Position numbers and translations under genes: made by a program
Assembly: GCF_964204645.1 (NCBI RefSeq)
Contig: NW_027437431.1
Location: 124,001 to 188,000 of the forward strand
Direction: 5' to 3'
DNA: 64,000 bases
From: Tubulanus polymorphus
Lineage: Eukaryota; Nemertea; Palaeonemertea; Tubulaniformes; Tubulanidae
Shown here: positions 1-8,015 of the stretch, one piece after another
How the letters are laid out: each line of letters starts with the position of its first letter
How positions within the stretch are numbered: position 1 is the stretch's first letter
Notes under the pieces: model-generated
Databases searched by the model: none
The model's input: the letters and a program-made list of their open reading frames with translations, nothing else
Told to the model about the DNA's origin: nothing

Positions 1-893
1 ATCAGACATTTTTGGACAGTGCTTCGGGTGTGAACGGTGTAGGTGCGAGACTAACGTCGAGTGTATTCAGAGCAAAACGGGCGTTATTTCCAACAATGGC
101 GGAAGAACCGGCATTAAAAAGATCAAAGAGAACGGCGGAAACGGGGAGCGAAGAAGGGAACGCCCAACAAATGATGACTCACATGACGGAAAAGCCGTCA
201 CTACACTATAAGAGCGTGTTAATACATAGAGGTTACCTAACGTTTACGAATTGGGATCCGGACCAGGCGTACGGAGCATTCGGAAGAAAAGCGAAGATTT
301 ACTGTTCGGGAATGAGAACGTTTAACTTCGGATTAAAAGAAAGAGAAGGATGGAGAAGATTTCCAGCCAGCATGGATACCATAGGGATGTGGGATCAATT
401 CAAAGTGACTTCGGGTAAAATAACGTTATACCCCATAGCGAGCGAAAGCGCGGTAAGCTCTGATTCGAACGCGTTCCAAGATCCGATAGTATGGTTAAAG
501 ACGGCAGCCGATTGGGACTTGAAAGTGAAAGACTCGGCCGCCAATACTCACCAGGGATCGCCGTACGCCGATATAAATTTATTAACTCAAAAGCAAAGCT
601 ACAGGCAATACGAATTAGGTCGGGGATGCGTTAGCATGGGATTACCCATGTCGACCATAAGAACCGAAATACAAGACACGAGTGACCCGACAGACGTTAC
701 CAGATCGGTGAATATCGGGGATAACTCGGCGTGGTTAGACGGAGCGTACCGCGATCATTGGCAATCAGCCGCGCTCATTATGCAAATGTTAGTGTACAAC
801 GATTCGATACACGCGGATTTAAACACGCCCCATACAGAAATTATCGTTCCAGCGGAAGTGGAGTTTACGATGATTCATAGAAACAGAGTATAA
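1..893 (+). CDS. Parvovirus-like capsid protein VP, copy 1 (5' end cut by window edge)
   Basis: This is the C-terminal part, from about residue 64 of 360, of the same protein described in full at 3217. The missing N-terminus includes the catalytic part of the PLA2 domain. It is absent only because the window begins inside the unit. The internal start for the shorter capsid form is retained at 96. Confidence 0.9.
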   Translation, partial: QTFLDSASGVNGVGARLTSSVFRAKRALFPTMAEEPALKRSKRTAETGSEEGNAQQMMTHMTEKPSLHYKSVLIHRGYLTFTNWDPDQAYGAFGRKAKIYCSGMRTFNFGLKEREGWRRFPASMDTIGMWDQFKVTSGKITLYPIASESAVSSDSNAFQDPIVWLKTAADWDLKVKDSAANTHQGSPYADINLLTQKQSYRQYELGRGCVSMGLPMSTIRTEIQDTSDPTDVTRSVNIGDNSAWLDGAYRDHWQSAALIMQMLVYNDSIHADLNTPHTEIIVPAEVEFTMIHRNRV

Positions 894-894
894 T

Positions 895-1203
895 ATGATA
901 ATAACTTTCCTATTCTTGGCATCCGGTTTCCTACACGAGTACAAGTGGCACGTATATACTAAACGTATCATGAGTAGAACGCAACGATTCATGAAAATAA
1001 GAGACGAAGTGGCGAACGAGTGGGTCATCAAACACGACGTCAACGAAAATCGGGTACTAAGGGAACAACACATTACAGAAGTAGCGAAAAGGATATTCTA
1101 CTACCGGGAAAAACAATGGGAACTAAGTCGAGAAACTGGTCGTTCACAACCGACAATCGAGCAGAAGTCTGCCTCGAAAGTCAAATCGGAACGTCAACAG
1201 TAA
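895..1203 (+). CDS. 102-aa protein with hydrophobic N-terminus, copy 1
   Basis: I do not recognise this family. The ATG lies one base after the VP stop codon, and the last 88 nt overlap the NS1 reading frame. Residues 1-13 are strongly hydrophobic (MIITFLFLASGFL), like a signal peptide or short membrane anchor. The remainder is highly charged, with many Lys, Arg and Glu, and probably helical. Length and sequence are the same in all 15 copies. The position between capsid and replicase genes could suit a small accessory protein, for example one acting at membranes or in egress, but that is inference. It could also be an upstream exon or frame of NS1 if the transcript is spliced or frameshifted, since the two frames overlap. 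Confidence 0.6.
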   Translation: MIITFLFLASGFLHEYKWHVYTKRIMSRTQRFMKIRDEVANEWVIKHDVNENRVLREQHITEVAKRIFYYREKQWELSRETGRSQPTIEQKSASKVKSERQQ

Positions 1204-2519
1204 CCGTACACATAGGTCCGCAAGAAGATCCGGACGGTTACGCGCACGGAGTAATAATAACGTTAGCCAAAGGTACGCAACGACCGTTGAAACAGAGCGA
1301 AAACGCGATTAGACAACTGTTACACTCGCTAGGCATTAGATTAGTTAACGACTACATCAAACCGACGGAAAAATTAGGCGCCTACATTCAATACATGTAC
1401 AAAGAAGCCGACAAAATACCGGAAGAATTACGAGGTCACTTGGAGGTGAAAAACTCGAAAACGAACGACGACTTTTTCGGCCAAAAGATAAACGCGTTAT
1501 ACGCGGAATACCAACAAAGACCGGGACTAGCCGATTGGACGGCGAGAATAGTGAAGGAGTTCGGTTACAACGTACCCGAACTGAAAGTGAAAAGATCGTT
1601 TAAAAATTGGCCGGTAAGGGTAAAAGATATTACGAGAAACGCGGGTGACTTTGCGTTGAAAATGACGGACATAACAGAGCCGAAATTGACGCCGGAAATG
1701 GGAGTAGAAATTATAACGAAATGCCTGGATAACGTTCAATCGGCGATGTGGGATGGTAAACATATAAATAAACGTGACCTGCTGGTAATATTGGTGAACG
1801 CGGCGATCGAGGGAGGTACGAGTAAAATCAGAAACGCGCCTCATATAATATTTTACGGAGATGCCGGGTCTGGTAAATCGATGTTGGCTAAATTATTGTT
1901 CCCGGATTCGATTACGAGCCAAATGCCGACGGATTCGGAAGGCGTAGGAGCGTGCGAGATGGGAGGAGGACAACGTATATTCAAAGTCGACGACGCCAGC
2001 GACGCTTTTTGGCACAACTCGGGGTTGTTGTCGATGATACTCGCGATGTACCAGTCCACCTGGGAGGCAAAAGTACATTCTAGTAAACAAAGTAACCCGC
2101 CGTGTATGACGGTAATTACGACGAATTGTAAGAATCCGTTAGAGAAGTTCGCCTCTACAGTAGCTTTGGAAGCTGTGGAAAGGAGATTCTTGTCGGTGTA
2201 TTTCAAAGGTAAAGCAGATTTGGGAAACGTAGTTTACGACATTACGCCGGGCGTATGCGAAGAAATATTAGAAATAATAGTTAACGAAATTAGACAAGGT
2301 AGATATCTGGACAACCAAGTCCACTTGGACGACTGGGAAACGGATGATGACGTGGTGATACCGTTCGAAAAAGAAAGAAACTTCATCGAAGCGTACCACG
2401 TAGGTCACATGTCGGACGCGATGCATCAGAATATGGAGGAAAGGTTAAAACGTAAACGTAAAGAAGAAGACGATACGAATGAAACTCTTAAGTTCGCTAA
2501 ACGCGGGGAAATCCTGTAG
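1116..2519 (+). CDS. NS1/Rep-like SF3 helicase protein, copy 1
   Basis: This is the replication initiator/helicase of the unit, expected to act in the nucleus on its own origin. Residues 248-255 (GDAGSGKS) are the Walker A loop. Residues 288-293 (IFKVDD) fit Walker B, and TVITTN (332-337) fits the SF3 motif C with its sensor Asn. An Arg pair (RRF) follows about 20 residues later, as expected for the arginine finger region. The N-terminal part should be the nicking domain. It has YAHGVIITL at 42-50, where a canonical HUH pair would be, and YIQYMYK at 90-96 as the candidate catalytic Tyr/Lys helix. The C-terminus is basic (KRKRKEE). At 467 aa it is shorter than typical parvoviral NS1. I chose the ATG at 1116; the frame is open further upstream to 1020, but only from a GTG. 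Confidence 0.9.
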   Translation: MGTKSRNWSFTTDNRAEVCLESQIGTSTVTVHIGPQEDPDGYAHGVIITLAKGTQRPLKQSENAIRQLLHSLGIRLVNDYIKPTEKLGAYIQYMYKEADKIPEELRGHLEVKNSKTNDDFFGQKINALYAEYQQRPGLADWTARIVKEFGYNVPELKVKRSFKNWPVRVKDITRNAGDFALKMTDITEPKLTPEMGVEIITKCLDNVQSAMWDGKHINKRDLLVILVNAAIEGGTSKIRNAPHIIFYGDAGSGKSMLAKLLFPDSITSQMPTDSEGVGACEMGGGQRIFKVDDASDAFWHNSGLLSMILAMYQSTWEAKVHSSKQSNPPCMTVITTNCKNPLEKFASTVALEAVERRFLSVYFKGKADLGNVVYDITPGVCEEILEIIVNEIRQGRYLDNQVHLDDWETDDDVVIPFEKERNFIEAYHVGHMSDAMHQNMEERLKRKRKEEDDTNETLKFAKRGEIL

Positions 2520-2530
2520 TTGGCAATGTA

Positions 2531-2536
2531 AATAAA
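2531..2536 (+). other. Poly(A) signal AATAAA after NS1
   Basis: AATAAA begins 12 nt after the NS1 stop codon. This fits the 3' end of a transcript covering VP, the 102-aa ORF and NS1. It recurs every 3406 bp. Confidence 0.6.
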
Positions 2537-2538
2537 TC

Positions 2539-2547
2539 TATAAATAG
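2539..2547 (+). promoter_or_regulatory. TATA box (TATAAATAG)
   Basis: This near-consensus TATA box lies immediately after the poly(A) signal and about 670 bp before the VP ATG of the next unit. A second TATA-like tract (TTATATATATAATAAGG) lies at 2637-2653. In a head-to-tail array, either could drive the following unit. Confidence 0.45.
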
Positions 2548-2576
2548 AATTCTATAAATTTCTCAATTCGTTACTA

Positions 2577-2608
2577 CCAGTGGACCCGCAGACCCGCGGA
2601 CCCACTGG
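2577..2608. repeat. Hairpin CCAGTGG/CCACTGG enclosing GACCCGC octamers
   Basis: A stem of 7 bp (2577-2583 with 2602-2608) encloses a GC-rich loop made of octamer repeats GACCCGCA, GACCCGCG and a partial GACCC. The octamers are the complement of those at 2665-2690. They look like iterons, the short repeats bound by a Rep protein. Confidence 0.55.
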
Positions 2609-2690
2609 CTGTTCGTTTTTCATGGTCTACCCCCCCTTATATATATAATAAGGAAAGAGAAGGAGGGTCCGCGGGTCCGCGGGTCTGCGG
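2586..2690. repeat. 18-bp perfect inverted repeat of GC-rich octamers
   Basis: Bases 2586-2603 are the exact reverse complement of 2673-2690, separated by 69 bp that include a run of seven C and a TATATATATAA tract. The right arm belongs to a tandem of GGGTCCGC, GGGTCCGC and GGGTCTGC from 2665. This is a candidate Rep-binding and strand-opening site. Confidence 0.65.
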
Positions 2691-2774
2691 TATTCTCTAA
2701 ACCGAGAATCGAAAAGTTAATGAAACTAGGTCGGAAAGATAACAAATTATTATTCAATATATCCTAAAGCTTCT

Positions 2775-2824
2775 ACGAGGTTGGTCACGCGCTCGCTACG
2801 CTCGCCAGCGTGACACAACCTCGT
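2775..2824. repeat. Long hairpin (16 paired bases, one bulge), candidate origin or former genome terminus
   Basis: ACGAGGTTG plus GTCACGC (2775-2790) pairs with GCGTGAC plus CAACCTCGT (2808-2824), with a single bulged A at 2815. The 17-nt loop contains the direct repeat GCTCGC-TAC-GCTCGC. It is the strongest hairpin of the unit and lies 29 bp beyond the point at which the array terminates in its last copy. By analogy with parvoviral terminal palindromes it could be the replication origin, but this is inference. Confidence 0.6.
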
Positions 2825-2876
2825 GGACGCTCCAAAGATAATGAGTATGTGCTTGATAATGAGTGAATTAATTGGG

Positions 2877-2920
2877 AACCCTATAGCGGGTAAAAGGTAA
2901 GAAGTAGAAATTATAGGGTT
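2877..2920. repeat. 9-bp inverted repeat AACCCTATA/TATAGGGTT
   Basis: Arms at 2877-2885 and 2912-2920 are separated by 26 bp of purine-rich sequence. The repeat is present in each complete noncoding copy. Its role is unknown. Confidence 0.4.
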
Positions 2921-3002
2921 AGGGGTTATCATTATACTCGGATGCCCACAGCCCGTGGTGGTCTGTGACAGTGGAGGTTAGTTAAAGTTCGAGGCGTGTG
3001 AC

Positions 3003-3138
3003 TAGTCGGGGGGAATAACATAGGCGGCTACGCCGCGATAGTTAGTCGGCAAGGTCGGCTGCGCCTCCGGCGGTACAGATTACATCTGAGTGTATTAGTC
3101 TACCAACGGAAGCCCAAACCCTAAATAATATTAGTCGG
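3003..3138. repeat. Three TAGTCGG motifs around a GCGGC-TAC-GCCGC hairpin
   Basis: TAGTCGG occurs at 3003, 3043 and 3132. A small hairpin (3024-3028 with 3032-3036) lies between the first two. These are possible binding sites upstream of the VP start. Confidence 0.35.
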
Positions 3139-3216
3139 AAAAATCTGAGTTAGAGGGTCGCAACCGGTTCAAACAATTTAACATCTCATACAGGTGACTC
3201 GTACTTTTAGTATCAA

Positions 3217-4299
3217 ATGCCATCGTTGAAACGGAGGCGAAACGGATTTACATTGCCCGGTTTACCACATTGCGGTCCATTCAACGATATATCCAGTTAC
3301 AAAAGCGAAGGAATAGACGAAGTGTGCCGTATTCACGACAAAGAGTACGGAGAACTGCAAGAGAAATACGGTAAATGGGCTCCGTACTTCCAGTACAATT
3401 CAGCGGATCAGACATTTTTGGACAGTGCTTCGGGTGTGAACGGTGTAGGTGCGAGACTAACGTCGAGTGTATTCAGAGCAAAACGGGCGTTATTTCCAAC
3501 AATGGCGGAAGAACCGGCATTAAAAAGATCAAAGAGAACGGCGGAAACGGGGAGCGAAGAAGGGAACGCCCAACAAATGATGACTCACATGACGGAAAAG
3601 CCGTCACTACACTATAAGAGCGTGTTAATACATAGAGGTTACCTAACGTTTACGAATTGGGATCCGGACCAGGCGTACGGAGCATTCGGAAGAAAAGCGA
3701 AGATTTACTGTTCGGGAATGAGAACGTTTAACTTCGGATTAAAAGAAAGAGAAGGATGGAGAAGATTTCCAGCCAGCATGGATACCATAGGGATGTGGGA
3801 TCAATTCAAAGTGACTTCGGGTAAAATAACGTTATACCCCATAGCGAGCGAAAGCGCGGTAAGCTCTGATTCGAACGCGTTCCAAGATCCGATAGTATGG
3901 TTAAAGACGGCAGCCGATTGGGACTTGAAAGTGAAAGACTCGGCCGCCAATACTCACCAGGGATCGCCGTACGCCGATATAAATTTATTAACTCAAAAGC
4001 AAAGCTACAGGCAATACGAATTAGGTCGGGGATGCGTTAGCATGGGATTACCCATGTCGACCATAAGAACCGAAATACAAGACACGAGTGACCCGACAGA
4101 CGTTACCAGATCGGTGAATATCGGGGATAACTCGGCGTGGTTAGACGGAGCGTACCGCGATCATTGGCAATCAGCCGCGCTCATTATGCAAATGTTAGTG
4201 TACAACGATTCGATACACGCGGATTTAAACACGCCCCATACAGAAATTATCGTTCCAGCGGAAGTGGAGTTTACGATGATTCATAGAAACAGAGTATAA
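3217..4299 (+). CDS. Parvovirus-like capsid protein VP with N-terminal phospholipase A2 domain, copy 2 (first complete)
   Basis: This is the structural protein of the unit. Residues 1-70 match the parvoviral VP1-unique phospholipase A2, which breaches the endosome during entry. They contain a glycine-bearing calcium loop (LPHCGPFND, about 16-24), the catalytic His-Asp pair in RIHDKEY (H40, D41, Y44) and YNSADQTF at 60-67. KRRR at 5-8 and KRSKR at about 103-107 look like nuclear localisation signals. A second ATG at 3502 (residue 96) has an A at -3 and a G at +4, and would give a 265-aa form without PLA2. The first ATG has C at both positions, so leaky scanning could yield both VP1 and VP2 types. 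The remainder should be a jelly-roll capsid domain; I cannot confirm the fold by eye. It is short compared with most parvoviral VPs. Confidence 0.9.
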   Translation: MPSLKRRRNGFTLPGLPHCGPFNDISSYKSEGIDEVCRIHDKEYGELQEKYGKWAPYFQYNSADQTFLDSASGVNGVGARLTSSVFRAKRALFPTMAEEPALKRSKRTAETGSEEGNAQQMMTHMTEKPSLHYKSVLIHRGYLTFTNWDPDQAYGAFGRKAKIYCSGMRTFNFGLKEREGWRRFPASMDTIGMWDQFKVTSGKITLYPIASESAVSSDSNAFQDPIVWLKTAADWDLKVKDSAANTHQGSPYADINLLTQKQSYRQYELGRGCVSMGLPMSTIRTEIQDTSDPTDVTRSVNIGDNSAWLDGAYRDHWQSAALIMQMLVYNDSIHADLNTPHTEIIVPAEVEFTMIHRNRV

Positions 4300-4300
4300 T

Positions 4301-4609
4301 ATGATAATAACTTTCCTATTCTTGGCATCCGGTTTCCTACACGAGTACAAGTGGCACGTATATACTAAACGTATCATGAGTAGAACGCAACGATTCATGA
4401 AAATAAGAGACGAAGTGGCGAACGAGTGGGTCATCAAACACGACGTCAACGAAAATCGGGTACTAAGGGAACAACACATTACAGAAGTAGCGAAAAGGAT
4501 ATTCTACTACCGGGAAAAACAATGGGAACTAAGTCGAGAAACTGGTCGTTCACAACCGACAATCGAGCAGAAGTCTGCCTCGAAAGTCAAATCGGAACGT
4601 CAACAGTAA
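4301..4609 (+). CDS. 102-aa protein, copy 2
   Basis: Identical protein to that at 895; its ATG is one base after the VP stop. Confidence 0.6.
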   Translation: MIITFLFLASGFLHEYKWHVYTKRIMSRTQRFMKIRDEVANEWVIKHDVNENRVLREQHITEVAKRIFYYREKQWELSRETGRSQPTIEQKSASKVKSERQQ

Positions 4610-5925
4610 CCGTACACATAGGTCCGCAAGAAGATCCGGACGGTTACGCGCACGGAGTAATAATAACGTTAGCCAAAGGTACGCAACGACCGTTGAAACA
4701 GAGCGAAAACGCGATTAGACAACTGTTACACTCGCTAGGCATTAGATTAGTTAACGACTACATCAAACCGACGGAAAAATTAGGCGCCTACATTCAATAC
4801 ATGTACAAAGAAGCCGACAAAATACCGGAAGAATTACGAGGTCACTTGGAGGTGAAAAACTCGAAAACGAACGACGACTTTTTCGGCCAAAAGATAAACG
4901 CGTTATACGCGGAATACCAACAAAGACCGGGACTAGCCGATTGGACGGCGAGAATAGTGAAGGAGTTCGGTTACAACGTACCCGAACTGAAAGTGAAAAG
5001 ATCGTTTAAAAATTGGCCGGTAAGGGTAAAAGATATTACGAGAAACGCGGGTGACTTTGCGTTGAAAATGACGGACATAACAGAGCCGAAATTGACGCCG
5101 GAAATGGGAGTAGAAATTATAACGAAATGCCTGGATAACGTTCAATCGGCGATGTGGGATGGTAAACATATAAATAAACGTGACCTGCTGGTAATATTGG
5201 TGAACGCGGCGATCGAGGGAGGTACGAGTAAAATCAGAAACGCGCCTCATATAATATTTTACGGAGATGCCGGGTCTGGTAAATCGATGTTGGCTAAATT
5301 ATTGTTCCCGGATTCGATTACGAGCCAAATGCCGACGGATTCGGAAGGCGTAGGAGCGTGCGAGATGGGAGGAGGACAACGTATATTCAAAGTCGACGAC
5401 GCCAGCGACGCTTTTTGGCACAACTCGGGGTTGTTGTCGATGATACTCGCGATGTACCAGTCCACCTGGGAGGCAAAAGTACATTCTAGTAAACAAAGTA
5501 ACCCGCCGTGTATGACGGTAATTACGACGAATTGTAAGAATCCGTTAGAGAAGTTCGCCTCTACAGTAGCTTTGGAAGCTGTGGAAAGGAGATTCTTGTC
5601 GGTGTATTTCAAAGGTAAAGCAGATTTGGGAAACGTAGTTTACGACATTACGCCGGGCGTATGCGAAGAAATATTAGAAATAATAGTTAACGAAATTAGA
5701 CAAGGTAGATATCTGGACAACCAAGTCCACTTGGACGACTGGGAAACGGATGATGACGTGGTGATACCGTTCGAAAAAGAAAGAAACTTCATCGAAGCGT
5801 ACCACGTAGGTCACATGTCGGACGCGATGCATCAGAATATGGAGGAAAGGTTAAAACGTAAACGTAAAGAAGAAGACGATACGAATGAAACTCTTAAGTT
5901 CGCTAAACGCGGGGAAATCCTGTAG
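4522..5925 (+). CDS. NS1/Rep-like SF3 helicase protein, copy 2
   Basis: Identical protein to that at 1116. First copy for which the upstream VP is complete in the window. Confidence 0.9.
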   Translation: MGTKSRNWSFTTDNRAEVCLESQIGTSTVTVHIGPQEDPDGYAHGVIITLAKGTQRPLKQSENAIRQLLHSLGIRLVNDYIKPTEKLGAYIQYMYKEADKIPEELRGHLEVKNSKTNDDFFGQKINALYAEYQQRPGLADWTARIVKEFGYNVPELKVKRSFKNWPVRVKDITRNAGDFALKMTDITEPKLTPEMGVEIITKCLDNVQSAMWDGKHINKRDLLVILVNAAIEGGTSKIRNAPHIIFYGDAGSGKSMLAKLLFPDSITSQMPTDSEGVGACEMGGGQRIFKVDDASDAFWHNSGLLSMILAMYQSTWEAKVHSSKQSNPPCMTVITTNCKNPLEKFASTVALEAVERRFLSVYFKGKADLGNVVYDITPGVCEEILEIIVNEIRQGRYLDNQVHLDDWETDDDVVIPFEKERNFIEAYHVGHMSDAMHQNMEERLKRKRKEEDDTNETLKFAKRGEIL

Positions 5926-6622
5926 TTGGCAATGTAAATAAATCTATAAATAGAATTCTATAAATTTCTCAATTCGTTACTACCAGTGGACCCGCAGACC
6001 CGCGGACCCACTGGCTGTTCGTTTTTCATGGTCTACCCCCCCTTATATATATAATAAGGAAAGAGAAGGAGGGTCCGCGGGTCCGCGGGTCTGCGGTATT
6101 CTCTAAACCGAGAATCGAAAAGTTAATGAAACTAGGTCGGAAAGATAACAAATTATTATTCAATATATCCTAAAGCTTCTACGAGGTTGGTCACGCGCTC
6201 GCTACGCTCGCCAGCGTGACACAACCTCGTGGACGCTCCAAAGATAATGAGTATGTGCTTGATAATGAGTGAATTAATTGGGAACCCTATAGCGGGTAAA
6301 AGGTAAGAAGTAGAAATTATAGGGTTAGGGGTTATCATTATACTCGGATGCCCACAGCCCGTGGTGGTCTGTGACAGTGGAGGTTAGTTAAAGTTCGAGG
6401 CGTGTGACTAGTCGGGGGGAATAACATAGGCGGCTACGCCGCGATAGTTAGTCGGCAAGGTCGGCTGCGCCTCCGGCGGTACAGATTACATCTGAGTGTA
6501 TTAGTCTACCAACGGAAGCCCAAACCCTAAATAATATTAGTCGGAAAAATCTGAGTTAGAGGGTCGCAACCGGTTCAAACAATTTAACATCTCATACAGG
6601 TGACTCGTACTTTTAGTATCAA
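5926..6622. promoter_or_regulatory. Noncoding control region, copy 2
   Basis: Same content as 2520-3216; the long hairpin lies at 6181-6230. Confidence 0.65.
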
Positions 6623-7705
6623 ATGCCATCGTTGAAACGGAGGCGAAACGGATTTACATTGCCCGGTTTACCACATTGCGGTCCATTCAACGATATATCC
6701 AGTTACAAAAGCGAAGGAATAGACGAAGTGTGCCGTATTCACGACAAAGAGTACGGAGAACTGCAAGAGAAATACGGTAAATGGGCTCCGTACTTCCAGT
6801 ACAATTCAGCGGATCAGACATTTTTGGACAGTGCTTCGGGTGTGAACGGTGTAGGTGCGAGACTAACGTCGAGTGTATTCAGAGCAAAACGGGCGTTATT
6901 TCCAACAATGGCGGAAGAACCGGCATTAAAAAGATCAAAGAGAACGGCGGAAACGGGGAGCGAAGAAGGGAACGCCCAACAAATGATGACTCACATGACG
7001 GAAAAGCCGTCACTACACTATAAGAGCGTGTTAATACATAGAGGTTACCTAACGTTTACGAATTGGGATCCGGACCAGGCGTACGGAGCATTCGGAAGAA
7101 AAGCGAAGATTTACTGTTCGGGAATGAGAACGTTTAACTTCGGATTAAAAGAAAGAGAAGGATGGAGAAGATTTCCAGCCAGCATGGATACCATAGGGAT
7201 GTGGGATCAATTCAAAGTGACTTCGGGTAAAATAACGTTATACCCCATAGCGAGCGAAAGCGCGGTAAGCTCTGATTCGAACGCGTTCCAAGATCCGATA
7301 GTATGGTTAAAGACGGCAGCCGATTGGGACCTGAAAGTGAAAGACTCGGCCGCCAATACTCACCAGGGATCGCCGTACGCCGATATAAATTTATTAACTC
7401 AAAAGCAAAGCTACAGGCAATACGAATTAGGTCGGGGATGCGTTAGCATGGGATTACCCATGTCGACCATAAGAACCGAAATACAAGACACGAGTGACCC
7501 GACAGACGTTACCAGATCGGTGAATATCGGGGATAACTCGGCGTGGTTAGACGGAGCGTACCGCGATCATTGGCAATCAGCCGCGCTCATTATGCAAATG
7601 TTAGTGTACAACGATTCGATACACGCGGATTTAAACACGCCCCATACAGAAATTATCGTTCCAGCGGAAGTGGAGTTTACGATGATTCATAGAAACAGAG
7701 TATAA
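6623..7705 (+). CDS. Capsid protein VP, copy 3
   Basis: Protein identical to the copy at 3217. One silent change is visible: a Leu codon reads CTG instead of TTG at 7331. Confidence 0.9.
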   Translation: MPSLKRRRNGFTLPGLPHCGPFNDISSYKSEGIDEVCRIHDKEYGELQEKYGKWAPYFQYNSADQTFLDSASGVNGVGARLTSSVFRAKRALFPTMAEEPALKRSKRTAETGSEEGNAQQMMTHMTEKPSLHYKSVLIHRGYLTFTNWDPDQAYGAFGRKAKIYCSGMRTFNFGLKEREGWRRFPASMDTIGMWDQFKVTSGKITLYPIASESAVSSDSNAFQDPIVWLKTAADWDLKVKDSAANTHQGSPYADINLLTQKQSYRQYELGRGCVSMGLPMSTIRTEIQDTSDPTDVTRSVNIGDNSAWLDGAYRDHWQSAALIMQMLVYNDSIHADLNTPHTEIIVPAEVEFTMIHRNRV

Positions 7706-7706
7706 T

Positions 7707-8015
7707 ATGATAATAACTTTCCTATTCTTGGCATCCGGTTTCCTACACGAGTACAAGTGGCACGTATATACTAAACGTATCATGAGTAGAACGCAACGAT
7801 TCATGAAAATAAGAGACGAAGTGGCGAACGAGTGGGTCATCAAACACGACGTCAACGAAAATCGGGTACTAAGGGAACAACACATTACAGAAGTAGCGAA
7901 AAGGATATTCTACTACCGGGAAAAACAATGGGAACTAAGTCGAGAAACTGGTCGTTCACAACCGACAATCGAGCAGAAGTCTGCCTCGAAAGTCAAATCG
8001 GAACGTCAACAGTAA
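7707..8015 (+). CDS. 102-aa protein, copy 3
   Basis: Identical to that at 895. Confidence 0.6.
   Translation: MIITFLFLASGFLHEYKWHVYTKRIMSRTQRFMKIRDEVANEWVIKHDVNENRVLREQHITEVAKRIFYYREKQWELSRETGRSQPTIEQKSASKVKSERQQ

Larger units (their letters stand above)
2520..3216. promoter_or_regulatory. Noncoding control/origin-like region of the unit, copy 1
   Basis: About 700 bp lie between the NS1 stop and the VP start and are the only noncoding part of the unit. In order they hold a poly(A) signal, a TATA box, GC-rich octamer repeats in inverted arrangement around a second AT-rich TATA-like tract, a stem of 16 pairs, an inverted repeat of 9 bp, a small GCGGC/GCCGC hairpin and three TAGTCGG motifs. 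Parvoviral origins are palindromes with short repeats bound by NS1, so replication origin and promoter functions are likely here. The exact nick site is not identifiable by eye. No CRESS-type nonanucleotide is displayed on a hairpin loop. Confidence 0.7.

Noticed and set aside
819-1073. Minus-strand 84-codon frame across the VP/102-aa boundary
   Set aside because: Antisense to two real frames; no motif.
1527-2206. Minus-strand open frames of 105, 117 and 65 codons inside NS1 (and in each repeat)
   Set aside because: They lie entirely antisense to the SF3 helicase coding region, show no recognisable motif and follow from its codon pattern.
2905-2930. TATAGGGTTAGGGGTTAT as telomere-like repeat
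   Set aside because: Only one TTAGGG occurs, with no tandem array.
2750-2932. Minus-strand 60-codon frame in the noncoding region
   Set aside because: It spans the long hairpin and inverted repeats, has low-complexity AT-rich sides and no supporting features.
3121-3140. AATAATATTAG as a circovirus-type nonanucleotide origin
   Set aside because: It does not match the usual NANTATTAC well and is not displayed on a hairpin loop.
3375-3617. 80-codon + frame with an ATG overlapping VP
   Set aside because: It overlaps the PLA2/VP2 start region out of frame. The Cys-rich look (CFGCERCRC) arises from the VP codons.
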